Origin: Adiantum capillus-veneris
Lineage: Eukaryota > Streptophyta > Polypodiopsida > Polypodiales > Pteridaceae
Assembly: GCA_014529385.2 (NCBI GenBank)
Contig: CM043965.1
Coordinates: 19,581,912-19,645,911 of the forward strand
Direction of reading: 5' to 3'
Length of the DNA: 64,000 bases
Below, piece after piece: positions 21,037 to 32,476 of the stretch (positions within the stretch are counted from its first letter, which is position 1; each line of letters opens with the position of its first letter). A model generated the notes under the pieces. The model had not been told where the DNA came from. It did no database searches and worked only from the letters and a program-made list of their open reading frames with translations. The position numbers and the translations under genes were made by a program.

Positions 21037-22413
21037 ATGCGTAGAACCTCGTCTAAGATGGTCAGCACCAGGAGGGCTAAGGCAAAGTCAGTTGGGTCTA
21101 TTAGTGCAAGAGGCATGAAGGATATCGTGCCAGTCATTGATGCAGAGATTAAGAGTCAGCGAGTCTCCAATGTGTACGTAGATGGTGGAGCCGAGATTTG
21201 TGTTATGACAGAGAAATTAATGCACAGGTTGGGTTTGGAAGTAAACGAGCAAACTTCCTTACAAGCTAAGATGGCAAATAATGTAAGGGTGGCTTGTGTG
21301 GGAAAGGTTAATGGAGTGAAGGTTTCAGCTTTTGGTGTTGCAATCTCAATTGATGCTTATGTGATCCCAACTAAGGGGGAGGGCTATCCGCTAATCCTTG
21401 GAAGACCTTGGCTTATGGCTATGAAAGCTAGGCAAGATTGGGAGACAGGGTCCCTTGAGTTGCGACCAAATCATAAGGTAGGTGGCAAGCAACAAAAAAT
21501 TGTGTATGACATGAAGCAGGGTAGACAACAAGACCTAGAGATGGAGACTTCTATGGATGAATGGAGCACAAGCAACTGCTCTTCATCTGAGGATGAGTCA
21601 TCTGAGGAGGATGCTAGCTCTTTGGAAGTCATGGGTATAATACTGCGAAACCCAGAAGGAGAAGGTGGTCAAGACTCTCTAAACAAGGAAGAAGCCACAT
21701 GCTTAGAGGAGATGCTAGCTAAGGACCTACTAGAAGAAGAGAGAGAACCCTATTTGCAGGTACTAAAGAAGCATGCTGGCCTCTTTATAACTGATTACGA
21801 GCACATTAAAGGAGTGACGGTAACCCAACACCATATCCAATTAAAGGAAGGTGCCGTCAACCTTGTTGGTGATGAGGTATTTGCACAGGTTGAAGCTCTA
21901 GTAGGTCATGTTTTTGAGTATAAAGAGATGGTTGTGGAGATGTTTACAGAGGGTTTGGATACAGGTTTGAAAAGTGATCAGGTTTGCTTGGCTATGCAGC
22001 AAGTGGAGGCAAATGGCAGGGTCTTGCTATGTTATGTGATGCTATGGATACATGTGTTATTGGAGGTTGCTTTACATATATTTTTGTGTCAATGGCGAGT
22101 TTTTTTTGAAGTGGACTATACCATGGAGGGTTCTGTAGCAGATGGTAGGATAGCTGCTTATGATTCAGGTTTCTCAAGTGATGGCAAGTATGCTTATAGT
22201 GGACACGAAGGATTATGGATGCAGGGTGACGAAGCTCCGTGCTATAAAGAGCTGGAAGGGTGGCCTGTCTATTGGCCTACAAGTGCAAAGGAAGGCTTGG
22301 ATATACATGTTTTACAGGTTGATGGCAATGAGCAATGCTTTACTTTTGATCCATGTGGATTCTACACCATGCGTGGGGGAGCTTTGAGCTTTCCATTTGA
22401 CCCTGGAGGGTGA
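21037..22413 (+). CDS. gypsy protease region fused to unknown C-terminal extension
   Basis: 458-codon frame. Residues about 30-150 are a retropepsin-like aspartic protease: active-site region YVDGGAEICVM (Asp-Gly-Gly where most retropepsins have Asp-Ser/Thr-Gly) and the flap-to-dimer motif LILGRPWLM. An acidic linker follows. At about 21770-21850 the usual pre-RT segment appears (LFITDYEHIKGVTV, QHHIQLKEGA), and then homology stops. RT, RNase H and integrase are replaced by about 190 codons of unrecognised sequence that stays open to TGA. Either an internal deletion fused pro to other DNA or this is an established feature of the family. Confidence 0.75.
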   Translation: MRRTSSKMVSTRRAKAKSVGSISARGMKDIVPVIDAEIKSQRVSNVYVDGGAEICVMTEKLMHRLGLEVNEQTSLQAKMANNVRVACVGKVNGVKVSAFGVAISIDAYVIPTKGEGYPLILGRPWLMAMKARQDWETGSLELRPNHKVGGKQQKIVYDMKQGRQQDLEMETSMDEWSTSNCSSSEDESSEEDASSLEVMGIILRNPEGEGGQDSLNKEEATCLEEMLAKDLLEEEREPYLQVLKKHAGLFITDYEHIKGVTVTQHHIQLKEGAVNLVGDEVFAQVEALVGHVFEYKEMVVEMFTEGLDTGLKSDQVCLAMQQVEANGRVLLCYVMLWIHVLLEVALHIFLCQWRVFFEVDYTMEGSVADGRIAAYDSGFSSDGKYAYSGHEGLWMQGDEAPCYKELEGWPVYWPTSAKEGLDIHVLQVDGNEQCFTFDPCGFYTMRGGALSFPFDPGG

Positions 22414-22868
22414 TGTAGTAGCAGATGCTTTTTTCTCTATCTCTATCCTATCTATATAGCCACTATACTATCATTTTTCTTATACAGTCTATAGCTCTAT
22501 GTTATATAATTCTCTCTATACAGTCATCTTTTACCTAAATAATACTATGGTTGAGCATGAATGCTCAACGAGGGGTTGGGCAAAAAAAAAAAAAAAAGAG
22601 GAAAAAAAGAGAAGAAAAAAAGAAAAAAAGAGAATGCTACCAGTGAAAGCGGATATTGACAATGGATGGGGTATGGCTTTCAAGGGTCTAGGAGACCAAT
22701 TGTTAGTCATGGATGGATACAATTATTCATCAGAAAAGACTAAACAGGGTGCATCAGCCAAGAAAGCAGTAACATGGCAAATGCAATTGGTACCAGGTGG
22801 GTAAGTATTCAAGAGAACCCTATTGTAGCACAACCTACAGCTAGAGGCATCAAATACCTCTAGCTTAA
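22414..22868 (+). other. gypsy 3' untranslated stretch
   Basis: Between the end of the protease frame and the polypurine tract. Has an A-rich run (22582-22632) and no recognisable coding content. Confidence 0.6.
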
Positions 22869-22880
22869 GGGGGAGGGCTA
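22869..22880 (+). other. polypurine tract of gypsy element
   Basis: GGGGGAGGGCTA next to the right LTR start (22883). The same box followed by TATGATGCA occurs at the end of the gypsy pol fragment near 59100 (minus strand). Confidence 0.75.
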
Positions 22881-22882
22881 TA

Positions 22883-24428
22883 TGATGCATGGTTTTTAGG
22901 ACCCCTTCTGAAGATGCAATAAAGGCACAGTCAGTTGTTGGGGAGATGAGGATACTCTAGTCCAAGGGATCTCGAAAGAGAAGAAAAATCTACTTCACAA
23001 GCACCAAAGAGTAAAAAGTGCCATGAACAGAAGATACGTGGGAACGAGCTCTTATGCATGCCTACAACCTATATCTTACAGAATAGCCCATTCTAGGTGT
23101 GAATTTCTAGTGAAATTTACACGAGGATGTTCGTGTGGACTCACAGCACAGCATACTCCGTTTTCACTTTTTTACCGACAGTAAATATTTTTTACCACAA
23201 TAAATATTTTTTACCTACAGTAAATATTTTTCACCTACATGGTAAATACAAATCACTTTTTACCTACAGTAACTTTTTTTACCCATGGTAAATATTTTTT
23301 ACTGCACCATAAGTATTTGGTAGGTAACAGTTCACCGTTACTAGAAGCAGTGATTGGGCATCAACAATGCAGTTATAGGAGGAGAAAAGGAGAAAATCTT
23401 ATGGTAAAGGTGAGTCAACAGGGATAAAGACTTTTGAGTTGAAAAGAGACATGCTGATTTTTTCAAAGAACACATGTCAAAAGAAGCCATGGTTGAGGAT
23501 TTTTTGAGAATTTGATATTCAGGAGGACCCAGCAGGTCCCCCCCTGACATGTGCATAACCTCCAGTTTCAATAGCCACCTTACCTACTCTTAAATGCTGG
23601 TCAAGGCCTTATCCCCATGTGTCACAATCAGAAAAATCAGCATTTACCCTCCCCTCTCACATCACTCTAGAGAATATCTTGATGGTGACATATCAGGTGA
23701 CCTCAATCTGTTGACCACCCTAAGCAAAAAGTAGCCCCAATCAGCGGATTTAAGCATGTTTATCCCTAATCCTAAACCCTCTTAGAAACCTATATAAGGA
23801 GGCCTTCTCTCACTCAAAACCACAACACTTCACCCCCTTCACCAAGCAATGAAGCTATGACGACATTGCTCACAACGAGGAGCTATGGATGGAGCTCTAC
23901 TCTCTCTCCCTCTCTCTCTCTCTCCCTCTCTCTCTCTCCCTCTCTCTCTCTCCCTCTAGTATGCTACATTACTAGCCCTAAAACCTAAATAAGGAGTCTT
24001 CTCTCATGCTCCATGGCCACCATCCTCGCCATCATTCTCTAAGGTATTGATGTGTTGCTAGTAGGATCATACCTACTTGCTGGGTTGATTGTTTTTGACA
24101 AGGGATTATGCCATCCTTGGCTTGCTTCTCTATATCCTTGTTATGTATGATCAGATGCCGTTGGATTGTTAAGCTGATGTCTTGTGTATATATATGCTAC
24201 ATAAGGTCCCTAAGCTTCGTTTCTATGTGTTTTGCCATATGTTTTGATGCCATCATAATGCCAGAAGTCTCACTTGCCTATGTGCACTATGTGTGAGGTC
24301 CCTAAACCTCTTAATTTAGGGTGGTGCCCCCTTTGTTTTTTTCTTTGCTTGTTTGCATGAGGCGTGGTTTGTGGAGTGTGCACGAGTACAGAGGCCACCC
24401 GATTGCACTGCTCTTTTTCCCGCTATCA
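22883..24428 (+). repeat. 3' LTR of gypsy element
   Basis: 1546 bp, matching 16862-18379. The extra length is due to added CTCTCTCCCT units at about 23900-23957. TATA box 23791-23797. Ends CCCGCTATCA before target duplication GTGTC. Confidence 0.94.
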
Positions 24429-25137
24429 GTGTCCAGAGGGTCCGTGATGTATGAGGCTACCAATTCAGATCTAAAGTTCTTCACAAACACCAAATTGAAC
24501 TTTGGATGCTTGTCTTCGCAATGCGTCTCTTCACAGTGTCCTTGATGCAGGCAAAACTTGAAAAATGTCTCACTATACCCAGCCTCTTTGTATTTACTCT
24601 TAATTAAATCGATAATGGTGGTGAGATTTTGCTCTTGCATGGAGCTCCAAACCCTTACATCGAATAGCTCAAACATCACCCTTAGCAATAGCAATATCCC
24701 AGGTTGCAATGACACACCCATTCGCCCTACATTAAGAATATTCGCAGCGTGCGAAGGAGCACTTTCCCACCGCCACCGTTTCAACAGGACACCGTTAACA
24801 TCGAACACTATGAGTTTCCTTTTGGCATGGCAAGAAGGAAGTGTACATGTGCCTTCACAACAATCAATTACAAAACGGATCTTACTTAGCATCATATTAG
24901 GAGGCATACATAATTCCCATTTCACACTACTCGAGGAAGAAAGACACTTACCATTACATAGATGTTGCAATTCTTCCATTGACTCTTCTCTATCTAGCAA
25001 TAGTACATGTCGACCCATTCGCAGCCCCGGACGTGCAAGAAGACCGCAACCAGCATACATTTGTAATACTACATTACCCTCCTCTGTATAGCAAGAGAGT
25101 AGCTTCTCGTGTAAAGTTGGACTTCTCTCCATGCCCC
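24429..25137 (-). pseudogene. exon with methylase motif I-like and FCP1-like HAD domain, truncated
   Basis: Acceptor TCTCTGCAG ends at 25138. First segment: LHEKLLSCYTEEGNVVL then QMYAGCGLLARPGLRMGRHV, matching the SAM-binding DPFCGSG...GR region of N4/N6 methylases with changed residues. Second segment: an FCP1/SCP-type HAD domain with motif I LIVFDVNGVLL (Asp then Asn, 24794-24802), VRVWSSMQEQNL (motif II), and KHPKFNLVFVKNF (motif III Lys). The usual HAD phosphatase has D-x-D-x-T/V; the Asn suggests an inactive phosphatase, as in some plant FCP1-like proteins. The exon is cut by the gypsy target site after TDPLDT and continues at 16861. The plus-strand end of the frame beyond 24428 is LTR sequence. 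Confidence 0.8.
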
Positions 25138-25431
25138 CTGCAGAGATATCATCATTCTAAATGCATGTCTGGAAATTTAGATAAGCAAATACAATGGAGG
25201 TGAAGTTGTTGAAAACTCACGGCATACCTCACCAAGGAGAGCCATCCGTTTTGAGTTGCCAATGACTGGCGTTGTAGTAATCATAGATAACGTCCGATTC
25301 AATCTGTAGGCACCAATTTTGTGGAATACAACAATTTCCAAGCATCGCATCTATGGGACTTAAGACTCATAATGAGGACACACTCTATCACACACTAATT
25401 TTCCAAAGCAAGAAAGTAGTTTTACCTACCA

Positions 25432-25833
25432 CAACACCACCATGAAGGTTGAATGGAGTAGCACACAGGACGATAGTTGTATGGTCAAGATAGTACCCAT
25501 TTCGATTTGCTAAGCTCGCTAATTCGCATGCATGTTCTTGACGACATAACAACACCACATTTCCCTTCTCATCAAGATACTCCTTGGCAATACCAAAGAC
25601 CTTCTGGATTTGATTGAGTTTGAAATGGTTCCATTTGGGGATATTGGGTAATGTTATCCCAACGACCCTTGTGTTGGTTGGTAGATGACAAAATATTGCA
25701 TTGCAACCTGCATTTGTTGTCCTGCCTTGCACCCGAAAGCTTCGCCTAGCTACTATAGCAATATTTGTGAGTAGGGCACCTACATCTCCCTTGCTCGTCT
25801 CATTAGCTGCTCCCATAGGATCAATAGCTAAAA
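25432..25833 (-). pseudogene. exon with methylase-like motif IV region
   Basis: Bounded by an acceptor TCCTGCAG at 25834-25841 and a donor GTAGGTAAAAC at 25421-25431. It starts VLAIDPMGAANETSKGD and ends with EYLDEKGNVVLLC, then YLDHTTIVL. In beta-class N4/N6 DNA methylases a DPPY/DPPW box is followed by a strand of the form xxGxxVxxC and later by the DPFCGSG box. Here DPPY is replaced by DPMG, so catalysis is unlikely. The family assignment is by order of motifs and is tentative. Splices in phase to the next exon. Confidence 0.5.
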
Positions 25834-28800
25834 CTGCAGGATCTGATTTTAAAGAAATGAATATCCAATTAGTAAGGTGAGACAATAATACCAGGAGTAC
25901 CTCAGGTTGTTAGCATACCAGAGCTATGTGCCATTGAATTCTGCACTTCATCATGAGGTGGAGTGTTGCATTGCACCATGACATCTGGATATAACAAATA
26001 GGTAAGTGACTGTATTTTATATACTTAAAGATATATTCTCTTTGTTGCTATACATCTGCTCACCTCCAACAAGAAGAGCAGGCTCTCCATGGTGACCAAT
26101 CTCTGCTACAGTAGACAATACTATTGAAACTTCGGTTATTGTGCCATTCGCATCATCTGTATCCACCCACTACAATAAATACCTTGCTTACTGCACAACA
26201 TATACCACAATCAATCTTTCTATACTAACGAGGTAGACCGATAATTTTTGGCATTTCCTTAGAGCGTATGGCATCCTGCAATTCTTCACTTTCAGTGGAC
26301 GCCTAGCGGTGTATATGAGCACGCCCTTTATTAATTCCAATCTATGTGCACTGTCGTTGTGCCTGCTCATGTGCCTCATCATGCGGAGGAAGAACATGAG
26401 GCTCTGAAGTGGTATGAGATGCTGGTGGCGCTTGTTCAGGCTCTGGGACATGACTATGAGCTTCTGATGGCAACGGTTCTTGTTGTTAATGGGGAGGTAT
26501 TGAGGAGTATTTGGATGGTTCAGACTCTTGATGTGTTGTGGAACTATTAGGAGCTTGAATGTTCCCCTGTATACCCGCAGATTCCATGGGTACATGGGTT
26601 GTAAGATGAGGTGACTTGATTAATGTGCCTTGGTTCTCTAGGCCTCTTGGTGGCTTCCATGCGGACAAGGGTCTCGGTGTTAATAGGTTCTCTCCCATTG
26701 TTTGCGTGTCTCCCTCTTGACATGCTTTAGGACTTGATGTACTAACCTTGTTTGGAGGCATCAGAGTATCTCTGTCCATTACTTGACCTTTATCCTTCTT
26801 CCTGTTGCTCCCCTGTGGAGAGCATATAGATTACACGAGTACTATTAGTACAACCTTTCCATTCAAGCAACAATTAGGGTGTGTGAAAACTTGCATGGGT
26901 AGATTGTGGGGCTCTTGTAGGTTTAGCAGTTGGAGAAGGCGGCACATCACTTTTGTCTTCATCATCCTCAAACTCTGAAGGACATTCACTGTCGCTGCAC
27001 CTTGGTTCACGATCCTCCTCTTTGTTATGTGTCTCCTCAGTCATAACATCTTTTCCTTTTAGGGAACGTAGGTTCTTACCCTGGCAAAATTAATTTCATG
27101 AGTTGCAGTTAAATCCTCACATGACTCGAAAATAGTTTAACTATGTCTTTGTATGCTTTTACCTCTTCTTGATGTCTTTTAACTCGACCGGGCTCTGCCT
27201 CCCTGAACTGCTCCCGCTCATTGGGGGGGAATGTGTCCTTTGCAAAGTCAATGAAAAGAGGACACTCAACATACACTTTTTTTTGCCACAATGCTGCATG
27301 TTGTTCTTCCATATACATGCATGCAGTGTGCTTCACATTGAGCCACTCTTTTGTAAATGGAACTCTATCTGTCCAACCTATGTTCCGCACCCATCTGGTA
27401 TATGTTTGCCAAAATATACTTATTATCAAACCACCCAAATTTTTAGGGTTTAGGAATCAATTAGGACACCTTTCAATCTCTTGCACTCCACTTCATACAA
27501 TGTGCCACTGTACCTTGATTACCATTCCCGTATAGTTGTCACAAGGGTGTCGTTTTCAGGGAGATGGTATGATTTCTTCAGCAAAGCATACTGTCTCGTA
27601 TCCTTGTTCACAAGTCGATTCCACCATGTCTCTCGACGTAACCAAGTGCGAAACACGGAGTGGTCGTCTACATTATCACACAACTACGTTATATAATACT
27701 ATACTCTTTTTTTGTGAAACATTTATCGCAAAATGACCTTTGTTAGTGTGGATTTTAGGCTTGGATGTAACTTGGTTGGGTCATTGCTAACCAAGGCCCT
27801 TAGCATGTTGCTACGATGATCGACCGGTAGGTCAGTGCATGCAAGACTATATATCGATCATCTGTCAACTACTTTGGTCTCCTGCTCCAATCTATGTCCG
27901 TAAGCAATTTAGAAACAAATGTTAAAATTTTTTAAGTAGCACGTAAATGTAAACTTAACTCCCTTTGAAAGAAATCCCTATTAGTCTTACCTCCACCACT
28001 CTTCTCCTAAATTTGGATCTCCAATTGCGGATGCCCGTTGCGTATTTTTTCGACCTTTCTTGTCAGCCTTATAGAATGTGTTGCGGTAATGGGTAGTGAA
28101 CTCCTCCGTTTAGAGCTCATTTCGCTTATTACTCACAGATTGCAAAGCCTTTGTATACTTTGCCTGAATCATGACATTAGTTCATTCTTCGTTTCATCCA
28201 CTGCATTGTCATGGTGAGAATAACCTAAAGGACAATCAAACTTACCGGATATAGAAGTTGGGATAGCACGATAAGAGGAACCTTGTACCTGCGTCTCCGC
28301 AATCCCCCACACTTATTCATTTCAGCATCTAATTCTCGTTGCAACCAGCCTGGAACATCTTCCTCCAAACCCTTAAGCAATGTATCCATGTTGGCTGTGC
28401 CTATTGCCCTTACCATACATAGCATATATATGAAGGAATTTTTTACGTAGCCTTTGTCATTAATCCTGTGCCAATAAAACTTACACCATTAAAAGACTAG
28501 GAAGCGATAATCATGCTATAGCTAAGCTTATCGAATTGACTAGGAAGCAATAATCATGCTATAGCTAAGATTATCAATTCGACTAGGATGCGTTAATTAT
28601 GTTATAGCTAAGCTTACCGATTCAAGCATGCCACCGTAGTGAGAAATTCTCCCTCGTTCTCTTTAGTGACCTTAACCATGCAGGCTTCCACACAGCAATG
28701 ATACTTAGGCTCCTCTTTGTGAGCTGCATAGCAAAATCATCTTGCACAGTTTCACAAAATTCATCTCATCTTGATATTGAGTCAAAAACAATAGTGTAAA

Positions 28801-29654
28801 AAGTAATGTACTTGTATCAATTTGTGCATTCCATGCCCAAAGACGGTGATTCCCATTCCATGTGTACAACATTTTTCCTTTCACGTCCCCCCACCCGGAT
28901 TTATGCAATTGTTTCTCAAAATCCGCATGAAGTGCATCTAGATTGGATCCCAGGTTTTCTGAATAGCATGACTAACTTCTATTGGATCTAGATCTGGAGT
29001 CCTTATTGAAAGCATGAACCTGGCACAATGTGGAACATATCCATTCTAGAGAACTTCAACTCTAGATTGTTCACCCGATCTTGCACTGGCCGTACCGCTG
29101 GATGTGGTAACAAGGGGCACAATGGCACTGATGGCAATGGTGCCTTGCGAGTATCCTGTATAATCGTACTTGAAAAGTTTTCAATCTTGGAATTTGTGTT
29201 AGGAATGTTAGATGAGCATACCATGTTAGAAATTACCAACATGAAGGTGGTGCAAAGTGTTATCGAGCAAATCCCATTTCGGCATGGATTTCTTGGTAAT
29301 AGTAAAAAGACCATGATCTTCATCCCTTGCATCCTGTCTTCCGTCATCTTCTTCATTTGAGTAGTTTGGAATAGGGACCTGGTCCATTGATGGTACTGGT
29401 ACCTCGGATTGTGTAGGGCCCTCTACACTGGCTTTCACTCGCTTCTCCACTCCTTTCGCTTCGGTGACTTCTTTCTTTGTGCTAGCCGCATCCTTTTTCA
29501 AAGAAATTCTACCCTTTTTCTTTGGGGGCTCCCAGCTAGGGTCCTCTTCTTTCTGTGCTCGTGTGACTTGCTTGCTTTCAACAACTTCACTTGCTTTCTT
29601 TTCTTGACACCCGTCGACTACTTGGCCGTATGCAAATAATTATTAATTTCATGA

Positions 29655-30287
29655 GTAAATAGTGCACGAAACTTTAGTGGCTTACCTCTGCAACAAGAGT
29701 CTTTGGAAGAGGCTTTGAAACGCTTGGTTTGGGTGGAGCACCTGATGCTATGCTAGTGGCTTGTGGAGCGACAGGTACTGAACCTTTGCCTCCAGAGGAT
29801 ACAATCAGTTGTCCTTTTGCCTAGACACAAAATGTTAGATGTTTCTTGCAAAAGAGAGCATGTAATACTGAATAAAATTAAGAGGTCTCATTACCAATTC
29901 TCTTGTCAGCCACTCCACAACTGTACCCACTATTGCACCTAAGGTGCACACATCATCGTCAATGGGTGGAACATGTGGCAACATGAGACCAAGAGATGAT
30001 GCCGATTGGACAGCTACTCCCAATGTGACTCTAGGAAACTCTCTTCCATGCAGCTTTTCGTGGGGTAGAGACTGTATCACAATTCCTTTCCCAATTTCTT
30101 GCCCTTGCTTAAGAGCACCACGTGCTCATTCTTGCTAAAAGACAAATTTTTCATAGCCATCTGTTTCCCGCAAGAAATTGAAATGAAATCTATAAATCTC
30201 AATACTATTACACACTACTTCCCTTAGGTTGTGATGTTGTTCTTGATACTCACATCAGTGTCATTGCCTTGCAAAGAGAGAGATAGA

Positions 30288-30373
<86 letters not shown>

Positions 30374-30672
30374 ATGGATAGCTACATTCTAATCATAGAA
30401 TGTCATCAATGCACATATGCTATGAAGCAATGGAGATATATGAAATAAATCATTTATTAATAGAGAGAAAAAGGGAGATATTAACTGTACCAACACTACT
30501 ATACTAGATTGCATGTGAATAATAAATGCCAAAAAAATAGAATGCTTCAGCATTTGTTCAAATGGCTGACCTATACAGCCGAATGCGGTTGAATGTCCTC
30601 TAGATGATATTTTCTCCAATCCTGCAACACCTTCAACACATTCACTTGGGGTTTGTTTAGTCTTACATCAAC

Positions 30673-30740
<68 letters not shown>
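29655..30740. repeat. segmental duplication D1, copy 1
   Basis: Over 1 kb nearly identical to 60756-61789, covering two exons of the methylase/HAD gene, its upstream region and two (GA)n tracts. The differences are mostly single bases plus tract length (first tract 96 bp here, 35 bp there) and an 18-base difference just before it. Copy 1 lacks a LINE after the second tract, copy 2 has one. Confidence 0.92.
30275..30370. repeat. (GA)n microsatellite
   Basis: GA tract with two interruptions near its start. In the paralog at 61388-61422 it is about one third as long. Confidence 0.95.
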
Positions 30741-30743
<3 letters not shown>

Positions 30744-30746
30744 ATG

Positions 30747-30783
<37 letters not shown>
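30674..30783. repeat. (GA)n microsatellite, interrupted (empty site for LINE B)
   Basis: Pure AG 30674-30740, then GACATGGATG, then GA 30751-30783. The sequence just left (GTCTTACATCAACAT) is identical to that left of LINE copy B at 61719. The following 30784-31050 is purine-rich and codes only for low-complexity peptides. Confidence 0.95.
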
Positions 30784-30794
<11 letters not shown>

Positions 30795-31446
30795 ATGCCC
30801 GACGGAGAGGACAGTGTCTTTGATAGAGGACTAGGTGGGGAGGTGAGGGACATGAAGAGGAAGAAAGAAGGGAGGAGAAAGAGGAGAGAGGAAAATTGGT
30901 GGGAGGGATATAGGAGGAGGGAAAAGGAGAGAGGCAGAGGGGATGAGGGATAGAGAGAGGATAGCTAAGAGGGGAGGAGAGGGTGAGAAGGAAGGGGGTA
31001 GAGAGGGTGGAGGATGGGAGGAGGGGGTATAGACGGAGGAGGAGGAAAGAAAGGAGGACCATACCTCTCTGCAGCAGCAACATCAAATGGTCCTCTCAAT
31101 CTTTACTCCTCTTTTTATACTGTAGAGAGGGGAGAGATCAAATTGGGATTCAGCTTCTCTGTAGAGATGGAAATGGAACCTTTTCAGAGGGTTGGAGAAT
31201 GTAAATGGAACATGCAATATTTTTGCTTATTCTGAATAGGCAAGGGCTTGGCGGAGATCTTAGAACTGGGTGAAGGTGATGGCGGAGGTGATGGCCGACG
31301 GAACACTGGTCGAAGGAAATTCTCGCAAGCACCGTGTTAATGCACGATGGTGGGTGACAAAGAAGAGGAGTACACTCTGTCAGATGGGTAACTTTCATTC
31401 ATTCATTTGATCCAGCAGCACAACGCAGCCCCGTGTGAGACCCCAA

Positions 31447-31449
31447 GTC

Positions 31450-31483
<34 letters not shown>

Positions 31484-31516
31484 GGTGTGAGTGTGTGTGT
31501 GTGAGAGAGAGAGAGC
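31447..31516. repeat. compound (GT)n-(GA)n microsatellite
   Basis: Imperfect GT run followed by GA. From 31240 to 32300 I see no gene. 31690-31900 has imperfect repeats of a CGCAGAGC / GAAGAAGATGGTGGTGCA type. Confidence 0.85.
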
Positions 31517-31938
31517 TTACTTGGGAATTGCTTGGAATAGAACCCGCCGCCTTCTCTTAAAGAGTCCTTGCTGCACCCCGGCTACTCCTACACGTTGCTC
31601 ACCCTCGACCCCGATGCCTACAAATCCTTCAACCGATAGCTATGGCCCCTCTTTTCTTGGCATGGTTGCAACCTGATTAGTGAAAGCCGCAGAGCATGGG
31701 CCGCAGAGCTTAGGAATGTGCCGCAGAGCTCACGAAGGTTTCGCAGAGTAGGTGTCGAAGAAGATGGTGGTGCAGAGCATTTGCCACAAAGCTGGTGTCG
31801 AAGAAGATGGTGGTGCACTAGCTGGCTCACGAAGGTGATGGCGAAGAAGGCATGCGAGACGCACAACGTGCGAAGGTGACGACACAGGAGGCGTGATAGA
31901 AGCACAGAAAACAAGGCAATAGAATCCAAAAAAAGGCA

Positions 31939-31960
31939 GCAATAGCGATATCGCTATTGC
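31939..31960. repeat. perfect 22-bp palindrome
   Basis: GCAATAGCGAT followed by its exact reverse complement, then a T10 run. A related imperfect palindrome (about 32855-32898) carries the same CAATAGCGA / TCGCTA core, followed by a T-rich run and a similar CAATCTCC-type sequence, suggesting a dispersed foldback unit. Confidence 0.85.
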
Positions 31961-32309
31961 TTTTTTTTTTGGTGCATGAAGCCCTTTGTATCTCCTTCCC
32001 CCCACTAAAATTCCATCAAAATAAGATTAGGTTGGACCCAAAAGAGGGCTAAAAGTTGGCATCTTGGCATCCATAATGCAAAGCCATATTCACATTCCTC
32101 GGCTAGAAGCTTTCCAAGTGGTTTTTGAGCTTTTGCATGGCACCAAATTAGGCATAGATAACGACCAAAACATCGCCAAGACTAGAAACTTGTACAAAAG
32201 ATCCTTTTTTGAGATTTCATTATCATGTCTACAAAGAAACACAACCTCCTACAATTGTGGTGGTACCAAAACCCAAGTTAGTCAAAGGAATCTAATCCGT
32301 TGACCTGTG

Positions 32310-32322
32310 GTGTGTGTGTGTG

Positions 32323-32406
<84 letters not shown>

Positions 32407-32440
32407 CACTATTTATGTGTATATATATAAATGTATGTAC

Positions 32441-32476
<36 letters not shown>

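Larger units (their letters stand above)
16862..24428 (+). mobile_element. non-autonomous Ty3/gypsy-type LTR retrotransposon, TSD GTGTC
   Basis: LTRs 16862-18379 (1518 bp) and 22883-24428 (1546 bp) begin TGATGCATGG and end CCCGCTATCA. The target duplication GTGTC is perfect (16857-16861 and 24429-24433). The interior has a leader with extra ORFs, a gag with zinc knuckle, and a protease frame reached through an in-frame UAG. RT, RNase H and integrase are absent. The two LTRs differ by roughly 15-20 substitutions by eye plus a CT-repeat length change, so the insertion is fairly young. It lies in the coding part of a HAD-domain gene on the opposite strand. Confidence 0.95.
24429..30130 (-). pseudogene. 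multi-exon gene with DNA-methylase-like and FCP1-like HAD regions (5' and middle part), disrupted
   Basis: Minus-strand gene seen as a chain of exons with GT-AG junctions. 5' exons: about 29895-30125 (FPRVTLGVAVQSASSLG, ends EWLTREL), 29686-29820 (135 bp, Pro/Ser-rich) and about 29310-29620 (Lys/Glu-rich). Middle exons: 28750-29150, about 28628-28730 (KYHCCVEACMVKV), about 28255-28460 (MDTLLKGLEEDVPGWL), 27975-28165, 27730-27900, 27450-27690 (FRTWLRRETWWNRL), 27155-27400 (WTDRVPFTKEWLNVKH), and acidic/Pro-rich exons 26200-27080. 3' exons 25432-25833 and 24429-25137 hold the domains. In-frame stops in several middle exons and frame changes near 28950 point to decay. The gypsy element cuts the last exon. 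No promoter identified. Confidence 0.7.

Noticed and set aside
24311-24428. C-terminal end of the HAD frame beyond the target duplication
   Set aside because: This part is LTR sequence read through by chance; the true continuation is at 16861 and below.
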